From an uncultured Gammaproteobacteria bacterium (lineage in GTDB: Bacteria; Pseudomonadota; Gammaproteobacteria; Steroidobacterales; JABDMI01), in contig CALHVH010000236.1 of the NCBI GenBank assembly GCA_938039225.1, positions 1 through 12,794 of the forward strand: a DNA stretch of 12,794 nucleotides. Direction: 5' to 3'. Shown here piece after piece: positions 1 to 7,464 of the stretch (positions within the stretch are counted from its first letter, which is position 1; every line of letters begins with the position of its first letter). Below the pieces are notes generated by a model. That model was not told the origin of the DNA and ran no database searches. It was given only the letters and a program-made list of their open reading frames with translations. The position numbers were made by a program, and so were the translations under genes.

Positions 1-828
1 TTCAAAGACCGCCTCCCCCTGATTATCATCTAGTGCAGATAAACCAATAAGAGATATTTTTGCTTGCTCTACTAAGTTTGTATAACGGCTGTTTTCAAAC
101 AGTTTTTTATCAACAATTAAATCCAGTGCTTCAAGAGCATGATACATCTCGGCATTAACATCTTGATAGACAAGCTTCTTCTGTCTTGTCAAAGCATCGA
201 TTAAGACCACTACATCGGGCAAATTAGAAAGCTTATCTATGCCTCGCTGAGTCAAATCAAAGTAAAACTTATCGAAATACTTTTCGGGTCTATCAAAATA
301 TAAACTTATTTCATCATAAACCTGTGGATTTTTATTAGAAACTACTTTTGCAAGTGCAAGATACGCTCCTTTTTTTGAATTAAGCGGTGTCTCACTGACT
401 TCCTGTTCAAACTCAGACGTTTTACCTTCAACATTATAATCATTGAGGTAATCCAGACACTGTATTTCAGAATCATAAGTATCTATAAATTCCTGCAAAT
501 GAGGAATATTATTGACTCTGATGTATTTACCTTGCCTTTTAATGATGAGATTTTTATTATCAATTAATAAGGCCAAATCTTTAATCCCCTGCACGCCTTC
601 AGGATGTTTAGATGCCGTTTGTAATGAATCAAGAATAGCTACAATATCTCCCCACAAAATAGTAACGTCAAAATCCACTTCTTCCCTAATCGAATCCAAT
701 CTTTGTTTTTCAAGTCGCTGAGTGATTCGTTGTAATTCTTTATTTTTGCGTCTATGTTCACCGCTTTCAAGATACCAAAGCCATACGATAACAATGGCAG
801 TGATTAATAGGATTATTCCAGACAGCAT
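1..828 (-). CDS. Membrane-anchored protein of unknown family, 3' end beyond the window
   Basis: An uninterrupted minus-strand reading frame of 276 codons runs from an ATG at 828 to the left edge without a stop, so the C-terminus is missing. The start is supported by an AAAGG ribosome site about seven bases upstream. The protein begins with one hydrophobic segment (about residues 2-18, MLSGIILLITAIVIVWLW), followed by a charged, helix-prone stretch (about 22-48) that could be a short coiled coil. The rest is soluble, rich in Asp, Leu and Tyr, with a single Cys in the part seen. This suggests a single-pass inner-membrane protein with most of its mass on one side. I recognise no family or catalytic motif, so no function is offered. 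It diverges from greB with only 84 nt between the starts. Confidence 0.8.
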   Translation of the reverse strand, partial: MLSGIILLITAIVIVWLWYLESGEHRRKNKELQRITQRLEKQRLDSIREEVDFDVTILWGDIVAILDSLQTASKHPEGVQGIKDLALLIDNKNLIIKRQGKYIRVNNIPHLQEFIDTYDSEIQCLDYLNDYNVEGKTSEFEQEVSETPLNSKKGAYLALAKVVSNKNPQVYDEISLYFDRPEKYFDKFYFDLTQRGIDKLSNLPDVVVLIDALTRQKKLVYQDVNAEMYHALEALDLIVDKKLFENSRYTNLVEQAKISLIGLSALDDNQGEAVFE

Positions 829-855
829 ATTTTTACCTTTTAAAAGCAAGGAAAG

Positions 856-883
856 TAGACAAGAATCTATTATTATGTATTTT
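856..883 (+). promoter_or_regulatory. Candidate sigma70 promoter for greB
   Basis: TAGACA (856-861) and TATTTT (878-883) are separated by 16 nt, which would give a leader of roughly 20 nt before the greB ATG. The -35 is good and the -10 only fair. It lies on top of the divergent candidate promoter. Confidence 0.3.
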
Positions 884-897
884 CCTCTACTATTCAA
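869..897 (-). promoter_or_regulatory. Candidate sigma70 promoter for the 1-828 gene
   Basis: On the minus strand, TTGAAT (892-897) and AATAAT (869-874) are separated by 17 nt, a plausible -35/-10 pair about 40 nt upstream of the ATG at 828. The region is AT-rich, so a chance match is possible. It overlaps the candidate greB promoter on the other strand. Confidence 0.35.
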
Positions 898-912
898 AAA
901 ATAAAATTTATT

Positions 913-1404
913 ATGGGCCGTTATCGACCACCACAAATAATGCCTTCAGCCTACATTACACCTGAAGGCTATATAGCCATGCAAGATGAGGTAAAAAACC
1001 TTTGGTTACGTAGACGAGATGTAGTCAAAGCCCTTTCCGCTGCCGCTGCTGAAGGAGATCGCTCAGAAAATGCGGAATATATTTATCGCAAAAAAGAATT
1101 GGGTGGCATTGATTATCGTATCCGATACCTTACTAAACGATTGCCTACATTGACTGTAGTAGAACCCAGAGAAGATAATCAGAAAGTTTATTTTGGAGCA
1201 TGGGTAGAACTTGAAGACGACGATGGCAACGCAGTCACTTATCGAATTGTGGGGGCGGATGAAATTAATCCGGCCCTTAGTTATATAAGCTTAGATTCAC
1301 CCATGTCTAAGGCCTTACTAGGCAAACAAGTGGATGATGAAATCAGCCTAGACTTACCCAATGGTAAGGTCTTTTATACAATCAATAGCATACGTTACCA
1401 ATAA
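913..1404 (+). CDS. greB: Transcription elongation factor GreB
   Basis: GreB binds the secondary channel of RNA polymerase and stimulates cleavage of the 3' end of backtracked RNA, rescuing stalled complexes. At 163 residues it matches the family length. The N-terminal coiled-coil hairpin carries EGDRSENAEY, with the two tip acidic residues at D49 and E52. The following block (YRKKELGGIDYRIRYLTKR) and the C-terminal FKBP-like domain (FGAWVELEDDDG, YRIVGADEI, YISLDSPMSKALLGK) are GreB-like rather than GreA-like. The start at 913 is preferred over M10 because many GreB proteins begin with the same MxRYRPP extension; no clear Shine-Dalgarno precedes it. The gene is monocistronic as far as can be seen and converges on the 1460-1915 gene without an obvious terminator. 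Confidence 0.95.
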   Translation: MGRYRPPQIMPSAYITPEGYIAMQDEVKNLWLRRRDVVKALSAAAAEGDRSENAEYIYRKKELGGIDYRIRYLTKRLPTLTVVEPREDNQKVYFGAWVELEDDDGNAVTYRIVGADEINPALSYISLDSPMSKALLGKQVDDEISLDLPNGKVFYTINSIRYQ

Positions 1405-1459
1405 AGAGCCCTCAGCAGCTTGTATTTAGATAAATTACCTGTAGAAACTAATCTTAAGA

Positions 1460-1915
1460 TTATAACTGCGCCAATTTTAAAATAGTTGTTAATGCGAGTT
1501 TCAGTGATTCTAAGTCCTCTCCTGTAGGAACGGCTTTTTTTGCGCATTCGTTGACAGATATTGCATGGTCGGAAAATAATTTACCTTTGAATTTGCTGTC
1601 ATACGCTTTAGTTACTGATTCTTTATATGCATTCACTTGAACTTGCATTGCTTTGGCTTTGTCTTTATCGCCAGCATTAAATTTTAGCAAACCTGGTGTT
1701 ACGATTTCATCCTGGATGTACTTGTCATAACCCCGTAAGCCTTTACGTATCATTTTCACATCTGAATTAGGATAAGACTCAGGAGCAGCATCTAAAATAT
1801 TATCAATATGTTGTATAAGTGCTTGGCACCCTTGCATATCGTTAATAAGATTAGCAGAGATTGTATTAAAACTAAGGCCAGCAACTACTAGCAAGAAGAA
1901 CGACTTGATTTTCAT
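1460..1915 (-). CDS. Small secreted protein of unknown function
   Basis: A 151-residue protein with a clear Sec signal peptide (MKIKSFFLLVVAGLSFNTISA, cleavage likely after A21). The mature part is helix-prone and lysine-rich, and holds exactly two cysteines, C30 near the new N-terminus and C124 near the C-terminus, which could form a disulfide in the periplasm. Between them lie a Pro/Tyr-containing stretch (ESYPNSDVKMIRKGLRGYDKYI) and a region rich in Lys and Ala. An AAGGA ribosome site sits six bases before the ATG. I recognise no named domain. It is transcribed away from the amidohydrolase gene and toward greB, and shows no operon partner. Function unknown; a periplasmic binding or structural role is only a guess from the architecture. 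Confidence 0.85.
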   Translation of the reverse strand: MKIKSFFLLVVAGLSFNTISANLINDMQGCQALIQHIDNILDAAPESYPNSDVKMIRKGLRGYDKYIQDEIVTPGLLKFNAGDKDKAKAMQVQVNAYKESVTKAYDSKFKGKLFSDHAISVNECAKKAVPTGEDLESLKLALTTILKLAQL

Positions 1916-1958
1916 GATTTTCCTTTTTGTGAACTTTAAAGTCCATTTATTAAAATTT

Positions 1959-1974
1959 TATTATGCACATAATA
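1959..1974. repeat. Operator-like dyad in a divergent intergenic region
   Basis: TATTATG-CA-CATAATA is a perfect inverted repeat with 7-bp arms and a 2-bp centre. It lies 44 nt upstream of the small secreted protein gene and about 115 nt upstream of the amidohydrolase gene. Two further 10-bp perfect palindromes, ACTTTAAAGT (1933-1942) and TAAAATTTTA (1951-1960), lie beside it. The low complexity of AT-rich DNA makes such palindromes less surprising, so an operator role is tentative. Confidence 0.35.
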
Positions 1975-2027
1975 CTGCTTTATAAATCCTTTCACAAGAC
2001 ACGAAATAAGATACGTTTTTCATTAAA

Positions 2028-2056
2028 TTGGCATGACAGATCGTAGGTTTTATGTA
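2028..2056 (+). promoter_or_regulatory. Candidate promoter for the amidohydrolase gene
   Basis: TTGGCA (2028-2033) and TATGTA (2051-2056) are separated by 17 nt and would start transcription near 2063, ahead of the AAGGAG ribosome site at 2076-2081. The -35 is good and the -10 poor, so this is a weak call. Confidence 0.25.
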
Positions 2057-2088
2057 ATCCTGTAGATAAATAATTAAGGAGTCAAAAC

Positions 2089-4146
2089 GTGATTAGATAT
2101 TTCATTGCCTTTACCGCCATTAGCCTTATTCTCTCATGCGCTAGCGAGAATAATATGAGCTCAAACTCAACAAGCACTCTCAAGGAATCTTATACTGTTT
2201 TGCTTGGCGGAACCAAAGTTGGCTCGATGTCGGTATCAAGTAATATCAATAAGTTAGATATTGAGTACGGCTTCAAAAACAATGGCCGAGGACCAAACAG
2301 TACAGAATCACTCTCCCTTAGTGATAGTGGGATTCCAATCAATTGGACGATTGATGGTGCAACCACATTTGGAAATAAAGTTTCGGAAAATTTTTCAGTT
2401 AAGAATGGAATAGCTAACTGGAGTTCTGCTGCTGGAACTGGACAGGCTGATTTCTCTAGCAAACCTATCTATATTGCTCAGAACGCTAGTCCATACGCAC
2501 TCTATATTTATGCAAAAGCTTTACTCAGTGACGATGACCAAAGTATTGCAGCTTTACCGGCTGGTATTTTAAAAATAAACAAAGTAAAAGACCTGGTATT
2601 AACTGAAAATGGTAGCGATATTGATGCACACATTTATTCTCTCTCTGGGATTGATTTAGCTCCTGACTATCTAGCTCTGGATAAAAATTTAAACCTCATG
2701 GCATTTGTCTCGTCTCGATTTGCTTTAATTCGCAAGGGATATGAACATGAAGATGAGCGTTTACGTACAATAGCAGCTGAACTGAATGCCTCAAGATTTA
2801 GAGATATTTCTGCACGCGTTACACATAAATATAATAAGCCAGTACGTATACAGAACGTTCGCATTTTTGACCCAATCACACTAAGTCTTAGCCCAGCAAA
2901 ATCAGTTGTGGTGACTGATCAGCGAATCAGTGCTATTGAGTCAAATGAGACGATACCTGGCCGGAATGAAGTAATCATTGATGGTGCAGGAGGCACACTT
3001 GTACCTGGTTTGTACGAAATGCATGGTCATATGAGCGACAATGATGCCCTACTCAATGTCTTAGCTGGTGTAACTTCGGTTCGAGACATGGGTAATGAAG
3101 TCGACGTTCTTGAATTATTAATTGAAAATATTGAGAACAATGTCTTAATTGGCCCGCGAATTACTAAAAGTGGATTTATTGAAGGAAAAAGTGAATTTAA
3201 TTCAGCAACAGGCGAACTCGCTTCCACGCAAGAAGAAGCTGTACAGTTGGTTCGTGACTATGCAGCACGTGATGGTTATCATCAAATAAAAATTTACAGT
3301 TCAATTAATCCGGACTGGGTGCCAGCAATGGCAGCCGAAGCACATCAATTAGGTATGCGTGTTGCAGGACATATACCCGCATTTACAACGGCCGATGAAA
3401 TGATTGCTGCAGGCTATGATGAGATAACTCACATCAATCAAGTTATGCTTGGTTGGGTGCTTAATCGAGAAGAAGATACTCGAACTTTATTTCGAATCAC
3501 AGGAATGCAACGATTTGTTGATCTAGATCTTAGTAGCGATAAAGTACAAAAAACCTTAAATGCCATGGTAGAAAATAACATTGCAGTTGATCCAACAACA
3601 GTAATTCACGAATTAGCCATGACAGGGCGTAATGGCGAAACCCGCACGGGTGTTCAAGATTATATTGCAAATATGCCAATTGGAGTACAACGCTCTGCAA
3701 AATCTGCCCTCTTAAATGTTTCTAATCCCAAAGAAGATGCTGCTTACCGTAAAGCTTATGCAAAAATCTTAGAAACCTTAAAACTTATGCATGATCGAGG
3801 AATTTTTATTGTTCCTGGAACCGACCTAGGTGGAGCTTTTGAACTACACAGAGAACTTGAGCTATTCCAAGAGTTTGGCATGACGCCAGCTGAAATACTA
3901 CGTAGGGGTTCTTATGATATGGCAAATTATTTAGGGTACGGCAAAGACTTAGGCAGTATTGAGCCAGGAAAACTTGCTGATTTTTTCTTAGTACCAGGCG
4001 ATCCCACAAAAGACTTAAAAGCCATTAAAACCATTTCACTGGTTTCTCGCGGAGGTGATTTCTATTTCCCTTCTGAAGTATACCCAGAGTTTGGAATTAA
4101 ACCGTTCACCGGTATTCCTAAAGTAAATAACCCAGATTCGAATTAA
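2089..4146 (+). CDS. Lipoprotein metal-dependent amidohydrolase with an extra N-terminal domain
   Basis: The start is a GTG seven bases after a strong AAGGAG. The 685-residue product opens with a lipoprotein signal (lipobox ILSC, lipidated C17), so it is probably anchored to a membrane facing the periplasm. Residues about 30-245 form a separate domain, apparently beta-rich (YTVLLGGTKVGSMSVSSN..., FKNNGRGP), not found in standard amidohydrolases. From about 250 comes a composite amidohydrolase: a flanking beta-sandwich, then a TIM barrel with metal ligands HGH (H312, H314), a likely carbamylated lysine K401 (HQIKIY), H428 (AGHIP), H448 (ITH) and D579 (PGTDLG), ending in EPGKLADFFLVPGDP. The ligand set is complete, so it should be an active binuclear hydrolase of the imidazolonepropionase/Xaa-Pro-dipeptidase-like group. 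The substrate cannot be read from sequence; a peptide-like or cyclic amide is the usual case. It is a single-gene unit ending at a hairpin terminator. Confidence 0.9.
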   Translation: MIRYFIAFTAISLILSCASENNMSSNSTSTLKESYTVLLGGTKVGSMSVSSNINKLDIEYGFKNNGRGPNSTESLSLSDSGIPINWTIDGATTFGNKVSENFSVKNGIANWSSAAGTGQADFSSKPIYIAQNASPYALYIYAKALLSDDDQSIAALPAGILKINKVKDLVLTENGSDIDAHIYSLSGIDLAPDYLALDKNLNLMAFVSSRFALIRKGYEHEDERLRTIAAELNASRFRDISARVTHKYNKPVRIQNVRIFDPITLSLSPAKSVVVTDQRISAIESNETIPGRNEVIIDGAGGTLVPGLYEMHGHMSDNDALLNVLAGVTSVRDMGNEVDVLELLIENIENNVLIGPRITKSGFIEGKSEFNSATGELASTQEEAVQLVRDYAARDGYHQIKIYSSINPDWVPAMAAEAHQLGMRVAGHIPAFTTADEMIAAGYDEITHINQVMLGWVLNREEDTRTLFRITGMQRFVDLDLSSDKVQKTLNAMVENNIAVDPTTVIHELAMTGRNGETRTGVQDYIANMPIGVQRSAKSALLNVSNPKEDAAYRKAYAKILETLKLMHDRGIFIVPGTDLGGAFELHRELELFQEFGMTPAEILRRGSYDMANYLGYGKDLGSIEPGKLADFFLVPGDPTKDLKAIKTISLVSRGGDFYFPSEVYPEFGIKPFTGIPKVNNPDSN

Positions 4147-4159
4147 GCGACAAAATAAA

Positions 4160-4191
4160 AAAAGCCTATCAATTAAAACTGATAGGCTTTT
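4160..4191. terminator. Bidirectional hairpin terminator between convergent genes
   Basis: AAAAGCCTATCA (4160-4171) and TGATAGGCTTTT (4180-4191) form a perfect 12-bp stem with an 8-nt loop. The A-run at 4154-4163 becomes a U-run on the minus strand, so the element can end both the amidohydrolase transcript and the msrA transcript coming the other way. Confidence 0.85.
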
Positions 4192-4205
4192 ATACACTTA
4201 CTATA

Positions 4206-4748
4206 CTATTTTAATTTTTCTTTAAAATACTGCTTAAGTTTATCAATTTTTGGATTAATAATAATCTGACAATAACCCTGATTGGGATTTTGATTATAGT
4301 AATTATCATGTACAGATTCTGCATGATAAAAAACATCTGCCTTGGTGACTTCTGTCACAATAAATGAATCAAACACTTTTTCAGTATCGAGATAGTCGAT
4401 AATAGCTTCAGCTTGTTGCTTTTGTTCTTCTGAATGATAAAAAATTCCAGAACGGTACTGTGTACCTACATCATTACCTTGGCGATTTAATGTGGTTGGA
4501 TCATGAGTGGCAAAAAACACTTCAAGTAACTCTCTAAATGAAATAACAGCTGGGTCAAAAATAATTTGAATAGCTTCGGCATGACCCGTCACTCCAGCAC
4601 AAACTTCTCTGTAAGCCGGATGCTTAATATGCCCTCCGGTATAACCAGACTGTACTTCAATAACTCCGTTTAATCGCTGGAATACCGCTTCAGTACACCA
4701 AAAGCAACCATTGGCTAGAGTAGCTTTCTCAGTTTTTGATTCGGTCAT
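4206..4748 (-). CDS. msrA: Peptide methionine-S-sulfoxide reductase MsrA
   Basis: MsrA reduces the S epimer of methionine sulfoxide in oxidised proteins. The 180-residue protein has the diagnostic GCFWCTE motif, with the nucleophilic cysteine at C15 and a second cysteine at C18. It also has the conserved core YTGGHIKHPAYREVCAG, HAEAI, the HDPTTLNRQGNDVGTQYRS block, and a late GYC cysteine near the C-terminus that could act in resolving the disulfide. There is no signal peptide, so it acts in the cytosol. The ATG lies 8 nt after the stop of the exported methyltransferase gene with only a weak ribosome site, suggesting co-transcription and perhaps coupled translation. It is the last gene of the minus-strand run and stops just before the bidirectional hairpin. 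Confidence 0.96.
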   Translation of the reverse strand: MTESKTEKATLANGCFWCTEAVFQRLNGVIEVQSGYTGGHIKHPAYREVCAGVTGHAEAIQIIFDPAVISFRELLEVFFATHDPTTLNRQGNDVGTQYRSGIFYHSEEQKQQAEAIIDYLDTEKVFDSFIVTEVTKADVFYHAESVHDNYYNQNPNQGYCQIIINPKIDKLKQYFKEKLK

Positions 4749-4756
4749 AAGTTTAC

Positions 4757-5521
4757 TTATTTCGGTTTGCGAAATTTAAAAGTAAATCTATCTGTATTAC
4801 CAGTAACAGTTTTGCGACCCACCTCAAAACGTAGCTCATCATCCGATTTATAGTGCAGATCTGAATAATCTACAAATTCAAACCCAGAATCTAAAGCTTC
4901 TTTAATGATTTGTACTGGATCGGCTCTTCTACGATTTTCAGCGGTAAAGGGCTCCATATGACGACGTGTATGATCAACAACACCATAGATACCGCCTGGC
5001 TTTAGTGCTTCGAAAGCTGCATCATTAACACTTTTACGACCCGCAGCATCAAAATTATGAACATTACGGAAAGTTAAAATCGCGTCAAAGTTTTTCTCAG
5101 AAAACGAGAATGCACTTACCGTTCTTAAGCGTGGTTTATCTCCATCTTTGATTTCAATATCTGGATCTATTGCCTTAATATTTTCAAATCCAGGGGTCTC
5201 TGCTAAACGTTCTTTAATTCTTTCACCACCAATGGCAGCGTAATATTCACCCTTTTCACTTAAAGCTGGTACAAGTAGCTTGGTATACCAGCCACCACCA
5301 GGAATAAGCTCAAGCACTTTCATATCAGAATCTATACCAAAGAATTTTAAGGTCTGCACTGGCTTGCGATTGCGGTCTCGTTCTTTTTCAGCATCAGTGC
5401 GAGCTTCAGATTGCATTGCCGCTTTGATACTCGCTTCAAAACCTGTCTCTTGGGCATTTAACTGAGAAGCAGAGAAAAAGGATAGCAGGAAGGTAATCGT
5501 TACAAGTTTTATAATACGCAT
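4757..5521 (-). CDS. Predicted exported class I SAM-dependent methyltransferase (COG4798-like)
   Basis: A 254-residue protein with a Sec-type signal peptide (MRIIKLVTITFLLSFFSASQLNA, likely cut before QE at about residue 24). A methyltransferase fold follows. Motif I is VLELIPGGGWYTKLL, a glycine-rich SAM loop of the E/DxxPGxG type. Later strands include FDAILTFRNVHNF (motif IV region) and a post-motif block LKPGGIYGVVDHTRR. The family resembles the predicted methyltransferases grouped as COG4798, many of which also carry signal peptides. No acceptor is known to me. A SAM enzyme outside the cytoplasm is odd, because SAM is not expected in the periplasm; it may instead be inner-membrane tethered, or the fold may have another role. 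It is followed after 8 nt by msrA. The ribosome site before its ATG is poor. Confidence 0.85.
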   Translation of the reverse strand: MRIIKLVTITFLLSFFSASQLNAQETGFEASIKAAMQSEARTDAEKERDRNRKPVQTLKFFGIDSDMKVLELIPGGGWYTKLLVPALSEKGEYYAAIGGERIKERLAETPGFENIKAIDPDIEIKDGDKPRLRTVSAFSFSEKNFDAILTFRNVHNFDAAGRKSVNDAAFEALKPGGIYGVVDHTRRHMEPFTAENRRRADPVQIIKEALDSGFEFVDYSDLHYKSDDELRFEVGRKTVTGNTDRFTFKFRKPK

Positions 5522-5553
5522 AATGAAGTCTCGGTTGGATTGAATTAAGGCTT

Positions 5554-5580
5554 AGTATAACTCAAGATTAAATAAATCAA
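5554..5580 (-). promoter_or_regulatory. Candidate promoter for the methyltransferase-msrA pair
   Basis: On the minus strand a good -10, TATACT (5554-5559), lies 33 nt before the methyltransferase ATG. The best -35 is TTGATT (5575-5580) at a short 15-nt spacing, so the call is weak. It would let the pair be transcribed independently of the phosphate permease gene. Confidence 0.3.
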
Positions 5581-5595
5581 ATTAAAGGCTCAGTA

Positions 5596-6729
5596 TTAAG
5601 CCAATAAATAGTATATCACTGCACTAAAAAGCATTGCTGTCGGCAATGTAATGACCCAAGAAAGTATAATGCTCATCACAACCTTTGGGTCACGTTTTTT
5701 ACTGACCATGCCAATACCAAATATAGAACCTACTGAAACATGTGTGGTAGAAACAGGTACACCAAATTTACTCGCAACAATTACCAAGAAACTGGTGACT
5801 AAATTTGCCGAAAAGCCTTGTCCATGATTAATTTCAGTAATCTTCAAACTCATGGTTTCAGCTACGCGACGAGCATTCAGTAAACCTCCTATTGCCATAC
5901 CAACGGCAATAGCAATCATTCCATATTTAATGTTTAAGGATTTAGCTGCGACCAATAAACCAGCTATTTTAGGAGTATCATTTAAACCGCGAGCAAAAGA
6001 GACGGCTGCGCCACTCACAATGTGCAGACGATCTAATACGGATTGAAAATTAAAGCCCCATGCTTTATCGGTATACATCTCAACACATTCGCTGCTTTGG
6101 GCAATAGCAATTTGAGGATTAGTAATTTCACCTTCATAGTTAAGCAATAAAGCAGACGATTCCGATTTACTTAAACTACTAACAGGCTTATATTGCTTTG
6201 TTTCTCCAATGCAAACACAAGTTTCTTTGGATAATCCAAATTTCTTACGTAGAGTAGTAAATACCCAATAGACTATTGCACCCAAAGCAAAAGCTATAAA
6301 TGGACTGACCAACAAAGGAATGACAAAGGCACTACTCATCTGAGTAAAATTAACATCCAATCCGATGGCCATTAAGCCAGCCCCAACTAAAGCTCCTACT
6401 AAACTATGTGTTGTAGAGATAGGAAAACCTAAGCGTGTAGCTAATAAAACTGTAGAACCGGCTCCAAAACCGACTGCAACCAGAAAATCTAAACTCCCTG
6501 CAATATCGGCTGGTACTAAACCCTTACCGGAAAAACTTTTTACTAGTCCTTGTGCTAAAAAAATAGCACATATGGAACCCGCAAAAGTGGCAATCGTTGC
6601 TATTGAGATAGCCTTTTTGTAACTGAGCGTACCACTACCGTATAAAGTAGCAACCCCTTTGAAGTTATCATTTGCACCATTAAAATAGGCGAGAAAAAGC
6701 GTTGCTACAAGCAATAATACGATCAGCAT
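5596..6729 (-). CDS. PiT-family inorganic phosphate permease
   Basis: PiT (PHO4) proteins import phosphate, often as a metal-phosphate complex, driven by the proton or sodium gradient across the inner membrane. This 377-residue polytopic protein shows the two inverted halves of the family. The signature FNGANDNFKGVA (N20, D21, K24) is matched by RGLNDTPKIAG (N250, D251, K254). FPISTTHSLVGA (H108) is matched by VPVSTTHVSVGS (H330). A hydrophilic loop of about 70 residues, with cysteines at CVCIGE and SECVEMY, separates the halves. It is shorter than E. coli PitA (about 500 residues) but within the range of compact members. No DUF47/PhoU-like partner gene lies beside it. It sits 90 nt after the acyltransferase gene and 74 nt before the methyltransferase gene, so operon membership is uncertain. 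Confidence 0.94.
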   Translation of the reverse strand: MLIVLLLVATLFLAYFNGANDNFKGVATLYGSGTLSYKKAISIATIATFAGSICAIFLAQGLVKSFSGKGLVPADIAGSLDFLVAVGFGAGSTVLLATRLGFPISTTHSLVGALVGAGLMAIGLDVNFTQMSSAFVIPLLVSPFIAFALGAIVYWVFTTLRKKFGLSKETCVCIGETKQYKPVSSLSKSESSALLLNYEGEITNPQIAIAQSSECVEMYTDKAWGFNFQSVLDRLHIVSGAAVSFARGLNDTPKIAGLLVAAKSLNIKYGMIAIAVGMAIGGLLNARRVAETMSLKITEINHGQGFSANLVTSFLVIVASKFGVPVSTTHVSVGSIFGIGMVSKKRDPKVVMSIILSWVITLPTAMLFSAVIYYLLA

Positions 6730-6732
6730 AAT

Positions 6733-6770
6733 AGTTCTTACAGTGGATTTAACTTAAAGTAGTAAGAACT
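6733..6770. repeat. Inverted repeat in the leader of the phosphate permease gene
   Basis: AGTTCTTAC (6733-6741) and GTAAGAACT (6762-6770) are perfect 9-bp inverted arms 20 nt apart; the inner spacer holds TTTAACTTAAA, itself a palindrome. The inner arm ends four bases before the permease ATG, so the element would fold over the ribosome-binding region or act as an operator. It does not match a Pho box. Confidence 0.45.
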
Positions 6771-6819
6771 GGACTTATACAAAAATATTACATCAAAATA
6801 ATATTATTCAGTTTGTCAC

Positions 6820-7401
6820 TTATATGGGTTGATTTTTTGGGCTTGCCAGTTTGGCATAGGCTTGCATACTTTCAATGGTTTTATCCACGTCACTTACATC
6901 GGTAATCAGGGGCTCAAAACGTATGCACTTAGTTTTGTAGTCCAATAAGGCTGGAAGCACCGGAACATTAGTAGCTTGAGCAATAACAGCAAAACCTTTT
7001 TTCCATCTTTTAGCCTTGCCTCGCGTGCCTTCAGGTGCAATACCTAATACCAATTGAGGATGTGTTTCAAACTGCTCTACCATTTTACCAACCAAACCTT
7101 GCGACGAATTTCGATTAACGGGTATACCACCTAAGGCAGACATCAGTCCACCTAATGGAAATTTAAACAAGGTATGTTTTGCCAAATAAGATACATGCAA
7201 GCGTAGGCTCAAGACCGCTGCCATAGCCACGATGAAATCTTGATTTGAACTATGCGGAGCAACCGCAATAATCATTTGCGGTTGATTTGGAATATCACCT
7301 TCAAACTTCCAACCCATCAATTTAAACACCATTCGTCCGAGAGCTGCTGTAAAAGCATTTCCCTTTTGCGGTATTTCAGAGCCGAGTTGTATTGAAGACA
7401 T
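6820..7401 (-). CDS. PlsC-like lysophospholipid acyltransferase
   Basis: A compact 193-residue acyltransferase of the glycerol-3-phosphate/lysophosphatidate acyltransferase superfamily. The catalytic HX4D motif is APHSSNQDF (H50, D55). The acceptor-binding block is PEGTRGKAKRWKKGF (E124 to R127). The intervening GGIPVNR (91-97) is the third family motif. The protein lacks an obvious N-terminal membrane helix and resembles the short LPLAT subgroup rather than PlsC itself (about 240 residues), so acylation of a lysophospholipid is likely but the exact acceptor is unknown. A good promoter precedes it. The Shine-Dalgarno is weak. It is the first gene of a same-strand run of four, with a 90-nt gap to the phosphate permease that contains an inverted repeat. 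Confidence 0.9.
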   Translation of the reverse strand: MSSIQLGSEIPQKGNAFTAALGRMVFKLMGWKFEGDIPNQPQMIIAVAPHSSNQDFIVAMAAVLSLRLHVSYLAKHTLFKFPLGGLMSALGGIPVNRNSSQGLVGKMVEQFETHPQLVLGIAPEGTRGKAKRWKKGFAVIAQATNVPVLPALLDYKTKCIRFEPLITDVSDVDKTIESMQAYAKLASPKNQPI

Positions 7402-7434
7402 GATTTAGATAATTTTCTATGAGTACGCTGCAAT

Positions 7435-7464
7435 AGTATAGTATCAGACTAAGAAAAATCTCAA
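7435..7464 (-). promoter_or_regulatory. Sigma70-like promoter for the acyltransferase gene
   Basis: On the minus strand, TTGAGA (7459-7464) and TATACT (7435-7440) are separated by 18 nt; each matches consensus at five of six positions. Transcription would start near 7428, leaving a leader of about 27 nt before the ATG at 7401. Confidence 0.5.

Noticed and set aside
512..904. Two small plus-strand reading frames of 69 and 60 codons
   Set aside because: They lie mostly antisense to the continuous 276-codon minus-strand gene, have no ribosome sites, and their translations look like antisense shadows.
1405..1459. Terminator between greB and the small secreted protein gene
   Set aside because: Only a 10-bp palindrome ATCTTAAGAT is seen, without a GC-rich stem or U-run.
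5587..5602. Hairpin GGCT/AGCC after the phosphate permease as a terminator
   Set aside because: Only four paired bases overlapping the stop codon, with no U-run.
6742..6819. Pho box upstream of the phosphate permease gene
   Set aside because: No pair of CTGTCAT-like repeats with 11-nt phasing is present on either strand.
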